Below, in pieces: positions 10,902 to 21,079 of a DNA stretch of 64,000 nt. The position numbers were made by a program, and so were the translations under genes. Under the pieces are notes generated by a model. The model was not told where the DNA came from and ran no database searches. It was given only the letters and a program-made list of their open reading frames with translations. The stretch lies in NCBI GenBank assembly GCA_946811695.1, contig OX328124.1, positions 88,105,972 to 88,169,971 on the forward strand. Reading direction: 5' to 3'. This DNA comes from Gonocerus acuteangulatus (taxonomy: Eukaryota > Arthropoda > Insecta > Hemiptera > Coreidae). Numbering within the stretch: the stretch's first letter is position 1; the number at the start of each line of letters is the position of its first letter.

Positions 10902-11155
10902 ATCGTCGATGCAAATGCAAAGTATCGAATGTGAAAAAACGCATTTCTCATTTTAAATCTTTACTGATTTCTGTTGGACTGATGTACGGCAAACTCTCCA
11001 ATCTAAGTTCACTCTGTGAAAGTGGGATGTAACTACTATCAAAAGGTCCAATCTGACGACTATTTGACTGCCCAGAAGCAAAGTAATAAATAAAAGTATT
11101 TTCACTCTTGAAAGTGGTGATTTCACATTCGATACTTTGCATTTGTATCGACGAT
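10902..11155 (-). mobile_element. 254-bp TIR element (MITE), copy 2
   Basis: Termini ATCGTCGATGCAAATGCAAA and the complement TTTGCATTTGTATCGACGAT, with ATTAT on both sides. Length equals copy 1 (3791-4044) and interior segments match in reverse orientation. No transposase. The 5-bp duplication does not assign it to one superfamily with confidence. Confidence 0.85.
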
Positions 11156-11169
11156 ATTATTGGCCATTT

Positions 11170-11785
11170 AGAGTCTGTGGAAGTCATAAAGGCTGATTAT
11201 AAACTTCTTTCTAAATGTTACCAATATTATAATTTTAGTGAAAGTTCCTAATGGAAAGAAATATGTACAGTTTAAATAAAATTATACATCTGATAAAGTT
11301 ATGTTTTATTTATTCATGACCTTTGGCCATTTTGGGAGCACAAAATATTTAACTACGACAGAACTATGAAACTTTGCAGTTTACTAACATATCGTATATG
11401 AAGCATAACTAAACGGGTACATGAATCAAAACTTAACTTAGGCCGTCTATTTTAACATAAGTTGATGTAATAATAAACTTGAAAAGAGGATAATATACCT
11501 TTGTGAAGAAAGTTTGTTCATGTATCTCCGATATTCCTGCCCCCTGGAGAAGAACGTTTACGATCCCTAATATTTCATGATAAGGTGCCTCCCTATTCAC
11601 ATATCTTTCTCTACATTCCATATCATTCTCATCTCCTTAAAATTCTGTTACCAATATTAAGCCTATGGATGCTATGAAAAATAACTGCTGCCAAGAAGGT
11701 GCGCAATTACTCACAAGGTATTGAACCAATGTGTCACATGTGCACTTACACAGTTATTTATGTCTGCATAAATGTTATTGTTTAT
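11170..11785. other. Unrecognised AT-rich spacer
   Basis: Nothing recognisable was seen. Confidence 0.5.
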
Positions 11786-11789
11786 ATGT

Positions 11790-11815
11790 GTATATTTATA
11801 TATATATATATATAC

Positions 11816-11892
<77 letters not shown>
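11790..11892. repeat. (TA)n then (GA)n compound microsatellite
   Basis: TA units to about 11858, followed by about 17 GA units. Confidence 0.95.
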
Positions 11893-11896
<4 letters not shown>

Positions 11897-11949
11897 TGTT
11901 ATTATTAAGTTCCAAAAAGATGTGCTTAAAATAATCTATAAGAAAAAAT

Positions 11950-12180
11950 CAGTCCCGTAATCGGCCACAAAGGCCAAGAGGGTCGGATATTATAGAGGTG
12001 TCAAATAATTAACGATGCGGCACACTAGAGAGATTGTGTGGTCAGTACGATGCTCCGGTTGGTAGATTTTCCCTTTGCAGGTAACGCGAATATAACCTTT
12101 GAACTATGACACTAGAAGGCGTTTAAGGAACTTTAAACTATGGCCTTCAAGTGCTCTACCTCTAAGCTAATCTTGCCTCA
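11950..12180 (-). mobile_element. tRNA-Ile-like SINE, family 3, minus strand
   Basis: Reversed, the right side reads GCAAGATTAGCTTAGAGGTAG (tRNA A-box region) and the left side CTCTTGGCCTTTGTGGCCGATTACGGGACTG, matching the 3' end of the copy at 14537-14882 (GTTACGGGACTGATTTTT). The middle (TACTGACCACACAATCTC) also matches. The B-box region is degraded. Confidence 0.78.
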
Positions 12181-12387
12181 AAATGATCCATATAAATAAA
12201 AATAAAGATAGAAAATATTTTCATTTACATAGCGATTTTTCTGGTTAAAAAGAACTAACTAATCGTTTGTTTAATTGATAAAAAAGTGTTTAAAAGTTCT
12301 CCCATGATTCCACATTCCTTCCTGATCCTTTATTTATGCTTTCTACTTGGTGGAAATATGAGAGTCTTTAGCATTTCGAGTTGGTTA

Positions 12388-12814
12388 TAGAGATGGGTAT
12401 AATTTTATTTATAAATAAAAATACGAATTTATTCGTACTTCATATATTTGTGAATACGAATATAAATAAATTCGTACTTCATATATTTATGAATACGAAT
12501 ATAAATAAATTCGTATTCATAAGTGTGAATACGAATTTATTTTTATTTACATATATTAAATATAAAAAGTACAAATAAAATTTTATTCGCAAATTTTTCT
12601 GCGAATAAAAATAAATTCACAGAAAAAATTGTAAATAATCACAAAAAATGTGAATATTTACAAAAAATCAAGTGATTACAAAAAAATCACATTAAAATAT
12701 ACGAATACAAATTTATTCACATTATAATTTGTGAATAAAAATTTATTCACAATAAAATTCGCAAATAAATTATGAATTTATTTGTACTAAGATGATATTA
12801 CGAAAGTGATTGAA

Positions 12815-12845
<31 letters not shown>

Positions 12846-13422
12846 TTCTAAGGCATTTAACGTCTAGGTTATTAGCGCCTAGATTTTTTGTTTACCCCGA
12901 GTCCGCCGCGGGACCACCAGCCATGGTGCAGGGACACAGTTTGCCATCTGTACCTTCATCAAGAAAAAAAAAAAAAAAAAGAAAAAAAGAAAAAAAAGTT
13001 TAATAACTTTCGTAATATCATCTTAGTACGAATAAATTCATAATTTATTTGCGAATTTTATTGAGAATAAATTTTTATTCACAAATTATAATGTGAATAA
13101 ATTTTTATTCGTATATTTTAATGTGATTTTTTTAATCAATTGATTTTTTGTAAATATTCACATTTTTTGTGATTATTTACAATTTTTTCTGTGAATTTAT
13201 TTGTATTCGCAGAAAAATTTGCGAATAAAATTTTATTTGTATTTTTATATTTAATATATGTGAATAAAAATAAATTCGTATTCACACTTATGAATACGAA
13301 TTTTTTTATATTCGTATTCCCAAATATATGAAATACGAATTTATTTATATTCGTATTCACAAATATATGAAGTACGAATAAATTCGTATTTTTATTTATA
13401 AATAAAATTATGCCCATCTCTG
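12388..13422. mobile_element. Foldback element: ~410-bp inverted arms around a ~190-bp centre
   Basis: The left arm (12388-12804) and right arm (13010-13422) are near-perfect inverted copies. Outer ends read TAGAGATGGGTATAATTTTA and its complement; inner ends read GTACTAAGATGATATTACG and its complement. The arms are rich in tandem GAATACGAATATAAATAAATTCGTA-like units. Outer ends resemble hAT termini (CAGAGATGGG type), but flanking bases (GGTTAT, GGTTCC) give only a weak duplication. The centre carries a retroposed A-tailed fragment. Confidence 0.85.
12811..13003 (-). mobile_element. A-tailed SINE-like fragment at the centre of the foldback
   Basis: Reversed, it holds CTGCACCATGGCTGG, later AGGCGCTAATAACCTAGACG and a long A run (T run on + at 12818-12844). 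This resembles the 3' part of the family-2 SINE. An A-rich tract also closes the other side (12964-13000). Confidence 0.6.
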
Positions 13423-13429
13423 GTTCCAA

Positions 13430-14458
13430 TTGACTGGGATAATAACGCTGAATTATCGAGATCTAAATAGTTATTTTATTCAATAGCAATTTTTATTGAC
13501 ATAAATTATTCTTTTTCGATAATGAATAAAAATAAAAATTTTCCGTTAGTTACTGAATAAATATAAATATTATTCATGATTCAGAATAAAATAACAGTTA
13601 ATTATTCTTTATTCTGAAAGATTTTTGTCCAAGTCTGGTCTTTTCGTATAAGGGGGATATAAGGGGTTTTACGCCACCAATCGCAGAGATTAGGGTTAAA
13701 GTAATTGAGATTGGCCTATACTTTGAGGAATAATTACCACAGTATAAAGAAATTTTAATAATACAAACTGTGTTTATACTATTTTACTAAGTCTTATGTA
13801 ACACCTACTATGTGCGTCTTATGTGAACCTATTTCATTCTAAATTCTAATGTTTTCAAGGTTTTTTTTTTCAATCGAATAAGTCCTTTTCAACCATACTG
13901 CGCAGTAGATCCATATTTTTCACTATTATATATTTACGAAGACCGAATGGAATAGTTTCTCGAACTTGCTTCCATGTCTCAAATAAAACTTTTCTTTAAA
14001 GAATGTAATTAATGTCCGAAAATGTTTATAATAGTATAATTCAGGCACCCTAAGTATCCGTGGAGCAAGGGTGTGCTATTTCTAACAAGGACCTGTATAG
14101 AATGATTGTCTTCAAGTCTATCCGAGCATGTTCTATACACCGCCAGCCTGCCATACACACAAAGCAGAATAACAATGGGCTCATCTCTCTCACCCATATA
14201 CCGATTATTAGGAGAATATACATCTGCATTAATATTTACAACAATGGAATTTATTGCAACATAATTTTAGACAAATATATTAATATGATTCAAATTCGAA
14301 TAAGATATATAAAAAAAATATTGGAATTTAGAGGCATGTTTTAGCACTTTCCTCCGAAGGAAAGTAGCTATTGAGGTTGCACTCATAACAGAATTTTTGA
14401 AAAATTTCTTCGAATCTTTATCGATCCTACCTAGTAGAAACCAAAAATGACCCCAGTT

Positions 14459-14460
<2 letters not shown>
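13430..14460. other. AT-rich spacer with a possible degenerate foldback
   Basis: 13433-13645 contains inverted AT-rich pieces (TCAGAATAAAATAA against TTATTCTTTATTCTGA) and ends at GTCCAAGTCTGG, which could be a decayed inverted-repeat element. The rest is unrecognised. Confidence 0.4.

Positions 14461-14462
<2 letters not shown>

Positions 14463-14536
<74 letters not shown>
14463..14536. repeat. (TA)n microsatellite
   Basis: TA units with one A interruption, immediately 5' of a SINE. Confidence 0.96.
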
Positions 14537-14882
14537 GGGGGGCGAGATTAGCTCAGTGGTAGAGCGCTGGACTAATAAGCTGGAGGCCTGAGTTCAAATC
14601 CCGAGCAAGCACTAAAGATTATTTCTTCAAGTGTCTTCGTTCATGGGTTGAATTCGGCCTCCCTGACCGTCCCTAGGCCAACCCAGCCTTTAATTAATTA
14701 ATTAATAATGGGTACCTTGGTTGGTGCTAATGACTCTACAGTCGAAGCAGCCAAGGGGAAAATCAGGCGGCCGGAGCATAGTACTGACCACACTATCTCC
14801 CTAGTGTGCCGTATGGTCATGAATCAGATACCTCTATAGTATCTGCCCCTCAGGGCCCTCGTGGCCTGTTACGGGACTGATT
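14537..14882 (+). mobile_element. tRNA-Ile-like SINE, family 3 (best copy)
   Basis: The head GATTAGCTCAGTGGTAGAGC contains a good Pol III A box. CTAATAA matches a tRNA-Ile anticodon loop, and GAGTTCAAATCCC (14590-14602) is the B box. The ~270-bp body includes GGGGAAAATCAGGCGGCCGG, AGCATAGTACTGACCACAC and ends GGCCTGTTACGGGACTG followed by a T run. Other copies: 10641-10810, 11950-12180, 58146-58425. It lacks CCA-like or gene context and is not a working tRNA gene. Confidence 0.87.
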
Positions 14883-14892
14883 TTTTTTTTTT

Positions 14893-15152
<260 letters not shown>

Positions 15153-15154
<2 letters not shown>

Positions 15155-15590
15155 GTTAACACGATACAGGCCAGAGTTTTTGTTTTTTCGTCACGAAACT
15201 TGGTATGTAGTATTCCCCCATCAAACGATTGAACGAGTTCGTTCCACCACCAACGAAATCGGTCCATGTGGAGAGGGAGGGGGAGGGTTACTCCGGAGCC
15301 AAAGTAGTTATTTGCCAATACCAGTCGTAATTTTTATTATATTTCAACGAAACTCGGTATTCGTTGTGGTCAATCAAAGAGAAAAATGTGTTGTAAAAAT
15401 AAACTAAATTGGTTCATTAGGAGGGGGGGGGGTTTACTCCGGACCCAAGTTACCAATTTGCTCAAACCGGTCGTAATTTCTGCTGTATTGTTACGAAACT
15501 CTTCATACGTCCTGGCTATCTAATAAGAAAGAAGTGTTGTGAAAATGATCTAAATCGATCTATCGGAAGGAGGGTTACTTTGTACTATGT
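15153..15590 (+). repeat. ~143-bp tandem repeat, three units
   Basis: Units share GTTACTCCGGA(C/G)CCAA, ACC(A/G)GTCGTAATTT and ACGAAACT(C/T)GGTAT. Their starts fall near 15153, 15288 and 15432. A related single stretch (TCGTCACGAAACTTG...) lies at 36714-36820. Confidence 0.78.
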
Positions 15591-15859
15591 TTGAATTGAA
15601 TTCTCCCTCCAAACGTAGTTTCCCGTTTCTTTTATTATTAATCAAGGCCAATAGATGAAAATGTGAAGCTTTGTGTATTTATTACGTAATGTAGTACCCC
15701 GTATACACAAAACCTTGGAAGGAAATTAAATACACAATTAATAATTGAAACAGCTGCTCATAACAAATGCAAAAGAGCAGAACTATGTTTTTATTTTAAT
15801 TATCTATATAGGTTATTTTGAGCACATCATTCAGGAATGCACTCGACACTACCCAATTC

Positions 15860-16056
15860 TGAGGAAAGTGCTTAGTTATGCAGCTCCTGCGGTACGGACT
15901 TTTTTATAGCAATATTGTAAAAATGCATATGTTATAATGTTAATATAATGTAGGATATAATTTTTATTTGCAAGAACCACTAACTTAATGCATTAAGACG
16001 TCACATTAAAAAAAAAGTCCGACTCGCAGGAACTGCAGCATCTTAGCGCGGTTCCG
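15860..16056. repeat. Pair of inverted copies of a recurrent ~40-bp terminus
   Basis: Left: TGCTTAGTTATGCAGCTCC, TGCGGTACGGACTTTT. Right, reversed: GAACCGCGCTAAGATGCTGC, AGTTCCTGCGAGTCGGAC. About 110 bp of unrelated AT-rich sequence lies between. The motif recurs at 24847, 31331, 32318, 38308, 52395 and 52610. Confidence 0.7.
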
Positions 16057-16308
16057 TTCATGTCCCTAGTGCCATTTGATAAGCTTAGAAAAGAAATAAA
16101 CTTATTTTTTTTTTATATATCTCGTGAAAATGGTCAAAATCCTCTCGAACATCTCGAATAAAAGTGATATTAAGGCGTCAGGGACACCGACAGTAGCTAA
16201 CTTTTACACAGAAGCGGAAATTACAGAATCAGGCTCTCATTCTAAAGCAAAGCTCTATAAATCAATACAAAATATGCCTAATAAAGCCTTTCTAGTGGAT
16301 ACAGAAGG

Positions 16309-16557
16309 ATGGGCGTATATGAGGGGGGGGCTGAGGGGGCTGCAGCCCCTCCCGAAATTTTGAATTGATAATAAAAACTTCTCGTAAAACCCTTAAAAAT
16401 AAATTAAATAAGATCACTTAGTTCATAAAACATATTTTATTTTACGTGTAATAGCGTTTTAGTTGCCTAAAACTATTCCAAGCTCTAAATATTTAGTATT
16501 CCATACCCTGGAAATGGTCTCAGCCCCCCCCCGAAATTGTTTTTATATACGCCCATG
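16309..16557 (+). mobile_element. 9-bp-TSD MITE (Mutator-like), copy A
   Basis: Termini ATGGGCGTATAT and TATATACGCCCATG are inverted repeats. TACAGAAGG is duplicated exactly on both sides (16300-16308 and 16558-16566). The left subterminus holds the GC palindrome GGGGGCTGCAGCCCC; the interior has AAATAAATTAAATAAGATCA and GCGTTTTAGTTGCCTAAAAC. No coding capacity. A 9-bp duplication is characteristic of Mutator-like elements. Confidence 0.9.
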
Positions 16558-17696
16558 TACAGAAGGATCAAGAAGAAGTACACAAGATTGAGTAGAATAC
16601 CCTGTCTAATATAGCCTATATAGAATAATATGCCGAATAAAACCTATCTAGTTAATACACAAGGACAAATAAAAGTCTTGACGAATGACAAGTCAAGAAA
16701 AAAAACTTTATTTAAGAAAATAAAACAAAGTTTAGTTGCCCAACTACAATAGAATAATATACCTAATTAAGTCCATGGAGTAGATACAAATGGACCAAAA
16801 ACAAGTCTTGTGGAATATTGTTTTTTTTTCTAATTAAATACTTTTTATCAATATTTAGAATATAACCTTTGTTGAAAACTATTGATTGCTAATTGATGAA
16901 TCGGTTTACAACTAAGTAGACTTTATGAATATTTAGTATATAACCTATGTTTGGATCTGTGTTTTTGGGGTGCTCTCCGCCTAGGCTTTGTATTTGTGTC
17001 GGCAGATACCTGGGGTATATTTACAGCTCTTGAGGATTAACTCTTAGCAGGTAAATTACCTTCGGACCTTCTGCTTCTACGGGCATTGAACCGCCATATT
17101 CGCTCATAGTATCTAACCGTTGTGAAGTTTATTTTTTTGATTTAGGACTTAATATACATATGTAGACTAAATCATAGCAAGAAGTAATCCTCCGTCGTCG
17201 GTTCTTAACTATGTAGACTCGCTAATGTTATCCAATCTTAGATACATTGTATTTAAAATCCACAGCAAAAACACGACATTTCATCAGAATCCCCTGCTGA
17301 ATAAAACTTATATAGAATAATATGCAAAATAAAGCCTATCTAGTGGATAAAAATAGAGGAAAAAAGCCGTTCGTGGTGGTAGAAAATCTTAAAAGTATTT
17401 CGCTCAAAAATCTCCGAAATATTGTCACTAATTTTACGTATCCTGTTTTATAGCCAAATAGATTTATATTCTATAATCAATAAGAAAAACCTACTAACAA
17501 TAAAAAACTATGGGTAACAGATGAAAATAGGGAATACCAAGAATAATTCTAAAGAACGAAATCAACACCAGTACTGTAATCTAGATATTCATACGGCATC
17601 TTCGAATTCAAACAAACAAAATATTGATTCTAATTATACGTATCCTGTTTTATTGACAAATACATTTGACTACTATAAGCAATTAAAAACACTAGG

Positions 17697-17797
17697 GAAT
17701 ATGCCAAAGAACTCGGAATAGGAGCCTCGACAGTTTCAAGACATTTGAAGGAAATCGACAAATCCAAAACTGACATTTCATACGGTACAGCCTGATA
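17697..17797 (+). pseudogene. Short helix-turn-helix-like coding remnant
   Basis: In the frame of TAT GCC the strand reads EYAKELGIGASTVSRHLKEI, then DKSK and a stop soon after. This matches the general form of a transposase or CENP-B/pogo-type HTH (helix, glycine turn, STVSRHL recognition helix). An upstream stop limits it to about 35 codons, so it is a fossil. A chance match cannot be excluded. Confidence 0.4.
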
Positions 17798-17905
17798 TAT
17801 TTTTAACAATGAATTGCTTTTCTTATTTTAATTAATCTGTTTTATTGTCAAATACATTATCCTACTATAACCAATGAAAAAACAACAAGGAATAAAAACA
17901 AACAA

Positions 17906-18590
17906 GAAGAACCGTTCGAATAAACAAAATCAATTACTTCAAAGTTTAAGCACTTATTTCTCCGATTGACATAGCCTAATCAAAAATTGTTTCAGAATCT
18001 TTTTTGTAGAACATTTATTAAGCTTTCGCATGGTAACCCTCCGTTTACCAATATTCCTAACCGTTTTCGAGATATCAGGGAATGTATACGAAGTTCCCAA
18101 AACATTTCATGTCTGTTAATAAAATATTTTATTCTATTCCTTCCTTAGCTCCAAACGTAACCGAAATTTTAACATATTAGTGTTGATGAAATTTAAACAT
18201 GCAGAAAATGTTTCAACTGAATCCCATAATTTTAAGTATCAAAATCAAAGACAAAAAGAACAGTTCGAATAAGCGAAATCAATTACTTTAAAGTTTTAAG
18301 CACTTATTTCTCCGATTGACATCGCCTAATCAAAACTTTCATTAGAACCTTTTTTGTAGAGCATTTAGTAAGCTTTCCAATGGTATTCTTCTGTTTCCCA
18401 AGATTCTTAACCTTTTTCGAGATATTAAGGAAAGTATACAAAGTTACCAAAACTTTTTTATGTCTGTTAATAAAATATTTTATTCTAACCCTTCCTTAAC
18501 TCCAAACGCAACCAACATTTTAACATATTAGTTTTAATGAAAGTAGAAGATGCAGTAAATGTTTCAACTGAATCCCATGATTCTAAGTAC
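17906..18590 (+). repeat. Two tandem ~341-bp units
   Basis: Both contain AGCACTTATTTCTCCGATTG, ACAT(A/C)GCCTAATCAAAA, AACC(G/T)TTTTCGAGATAT and TGTCTGTTAATAAAATATTT. Single related units occur at 40930-41260 and, reversed, at 24500-24790. Confidence 0.88.
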
Positions 18591-18898
18591 CCAAACCAAA
18601 AACGGAATTTAAAAATTAGTTTTTCAGTTTTCTCGAAAACGGTTAAAGCTATCGCCTTGAAAATGGTTTCATTCGTTTTCCTAGCCCAAGAAGCCTATTA
18701 AACGAGTACTTACAAGCTTATGAACTGAAAAACGTAAGCGTTACGATTTTTTTTTTGCGCGAATTTCGCCCCAAACGCCATCTTCCAGTGGGCGGATTTA
18801 GCTGGTTAACGAACTTGACCTTTCAAACTGGACGACAGATTTTTGTACTAAATTTCATCAAAATCGGACCATCAGGGAAGCCAGAAATCAGCGAACAG

Positions 18899-18902
<4 letters not shown>

Positions 18903-18955
<53 letters not shown>
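18903..18955. repeat. (TA)n microsatellite inside the HINE-like element
   Basis: About 26 TA units after AATCAGCGAACAGACAAA. Confidence 0.95.
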
Positions 18956-18957
<2 letters not shown>

Positions 18958-19054
18958 AATTTGAACCACCGTTATTTTCGGTCTCTAGGGGTTCTGAAAC
19001 GCGAAATTTTCTTGTCGGCACTTCCGGATTGTTTCATTGTATCAACCTTATAAG

Positions 19055-19095
19055 CCGGGTTCCTCCCTATGGGGGAGGGAGGAACCGCGCTAAAA
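19055..19095 (+). other. Terminal hairpin and CTAAAA end of the HINE-like element
   Basis: GGTTCCTCCCT pairs with AGGGAGGAACC around a short loop, directly followed by GCGCTAAAA. Equivalent ends at 41824-41860 and 44709-44751 keep pairing with different bases (see findings). Confidence 0.72.
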
Positions 19096-19196
19096 CGTCC
19101 CGCGGAAATACGTTAACAGTTAACGTCTCAGTCATGGAACGACTACAAAGAATAAACAGTGGTTTACATTTGTAATCCAGTTTCCAATTAGTCAGG

Positions 19197-19460
19197 CATG
19201 GGCGTATATAAGGGGCGCTGCAGCCCCCCCCCCCCGGAATTTTCATTTGATGGTAAACATTTGTCATAAAAACCTTAAAAATAAATTAAATAAGATCGCT
19301 TTGTTAATAAAAAATAGTTTATTAGTTTAGGTGAAATAGCGTTTTAGTTGCCTAAAACTATTTTAAATTCTAAATTTTTCATATTCCATGCCCCAGAAAT
19401 GGTCTCAGCCCCCCCGAACTTTTCCCGGCACTCTCGAAATTATTTCCTATATACGCCCAT
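19197..19460 (+). mobile_element. 9-bp-TSD MITE (Mutator-like), copy B
   Basis: CATGGGCGTATATAAGG at the left and TATATACGCCCAT at the right, flanked by exact TTAGTCAGG (19188-19196 and 19461-19469). The interior matches copies A and C. Confidence 0.92.
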
Positions 19461-19500
19461 TTAGTCAGGTGAATACTGAAAAACACTTTTACCTAAAAGT

Positions 19501-19893
19501 AGGCCATTCACAATCCGATTTTCAGTACAACTAGCGGTCCGACTTCCGAAGGTGGACCACAAGTCGGATCGTGAATACGCGTATTGGATTGTTGGAAATC
19601 TAGTAGGACGAGTTGGAACATTTAGAGGGACGACTCGAAGGTCCGACATCCGACTGGCGACGGAGTTGGAGCGTGAATGGGGGAGTCGGATCAGAGTCGT
19701 CCAACTTACCTCCGTCAGTGATTGTCCCTCGGGCATCTTCGGTCTGCATTCGATATATTTTTCGGCTCGGGACGAAACTGTCCTGAAAACAGACAAGGAC
19801 AAAAGTTGGATAGCAAGTCGGAGCGTGAGTGGTGTCGACTATCTAACTATTAGTCCTACTAAGTCGTACTGCAAGTCGGAACCTGAATGGCCT
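19501..19893. mobile_element. GC-richer 393-bp TIR element
   Basis: The left end AGGCCATTCACAATCCGA and right end TCGGAACCTGAATGGCCT are inverted repeats of about 40 bp including CAGTAC(A/G)ACT. The motif AAGTCGGAnCGTGAATGG recurs internally (about 19551, 19662, 19814). A palindrome centred on AATACGCGTATT lies at 19575-19586. No clear duplication. Open frames across it (both strands) reflect base composition, not a gene. Confidence 0.65.
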
Positions 19894-19969
19894 GCTATAT
19901 CTACTCCACTTTTTCGATATTACTCGTTTTCAGAATACATTTTTCTCATTAGTTTCTAAAGTTTGGCCA

Positions 19970-21073
<1,104 letters not shown>

Positions 21074-21079
21074 ATATAC

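Larger units (their letters stand above)
16072..19095 (+). mobile_element. Long Helentron/HINE-like non-autonomous element, copy X1
   Basis: A composite that shares several blocks with 40640-41860: the beginning (ATCTCGAATAAAAGTGATAT..., GACAGTAGCTAACTT), internal ~341-bp units (two at 17906-18590), the segment AAATTTCATCAAAATCGGAC, a TA tract, and an end GGTTCTGAAACGCGAAATTT...CACTTCCGGAT. It finishes with a hairpin (19060-19083) and AACCGCGCTAAAA. Internal tandem repeats, TA tract and 3' hairpin resemble DINE-1/HINE elements; that assignment is inference. The MITE at 16309-16557 is inserted into it. The only trace of coding is a helix-turn-helix-like piece near 17700. Confidence 0.6.

Noticed and set aside
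13433..13645. Second foldback right of the 1-kb palindrome
   Set aside because: AT-rich complementarity is suggestive, but ends and duplications could not be fixed, so it is only noted within the spacer.
14537..14610. Possible tRNA-Ile gene
   Set aside because: The head is joined to a SINE body shared with three other loci, and acceptor-stem pairing is poor.
15153..15590. CRISPR-like regular repeats
   Set aside because: Units are ~143 bp, diverged and directly adjacent without spacers; the genome is eukaryotic.
19552..19959. 135-codon open frame, with an opposing 113-codon frame
   Set aside because: Both lie in a GC-rich inverted-repeat element with repeated AAGTCGGA motifs; openness follows from base composition.
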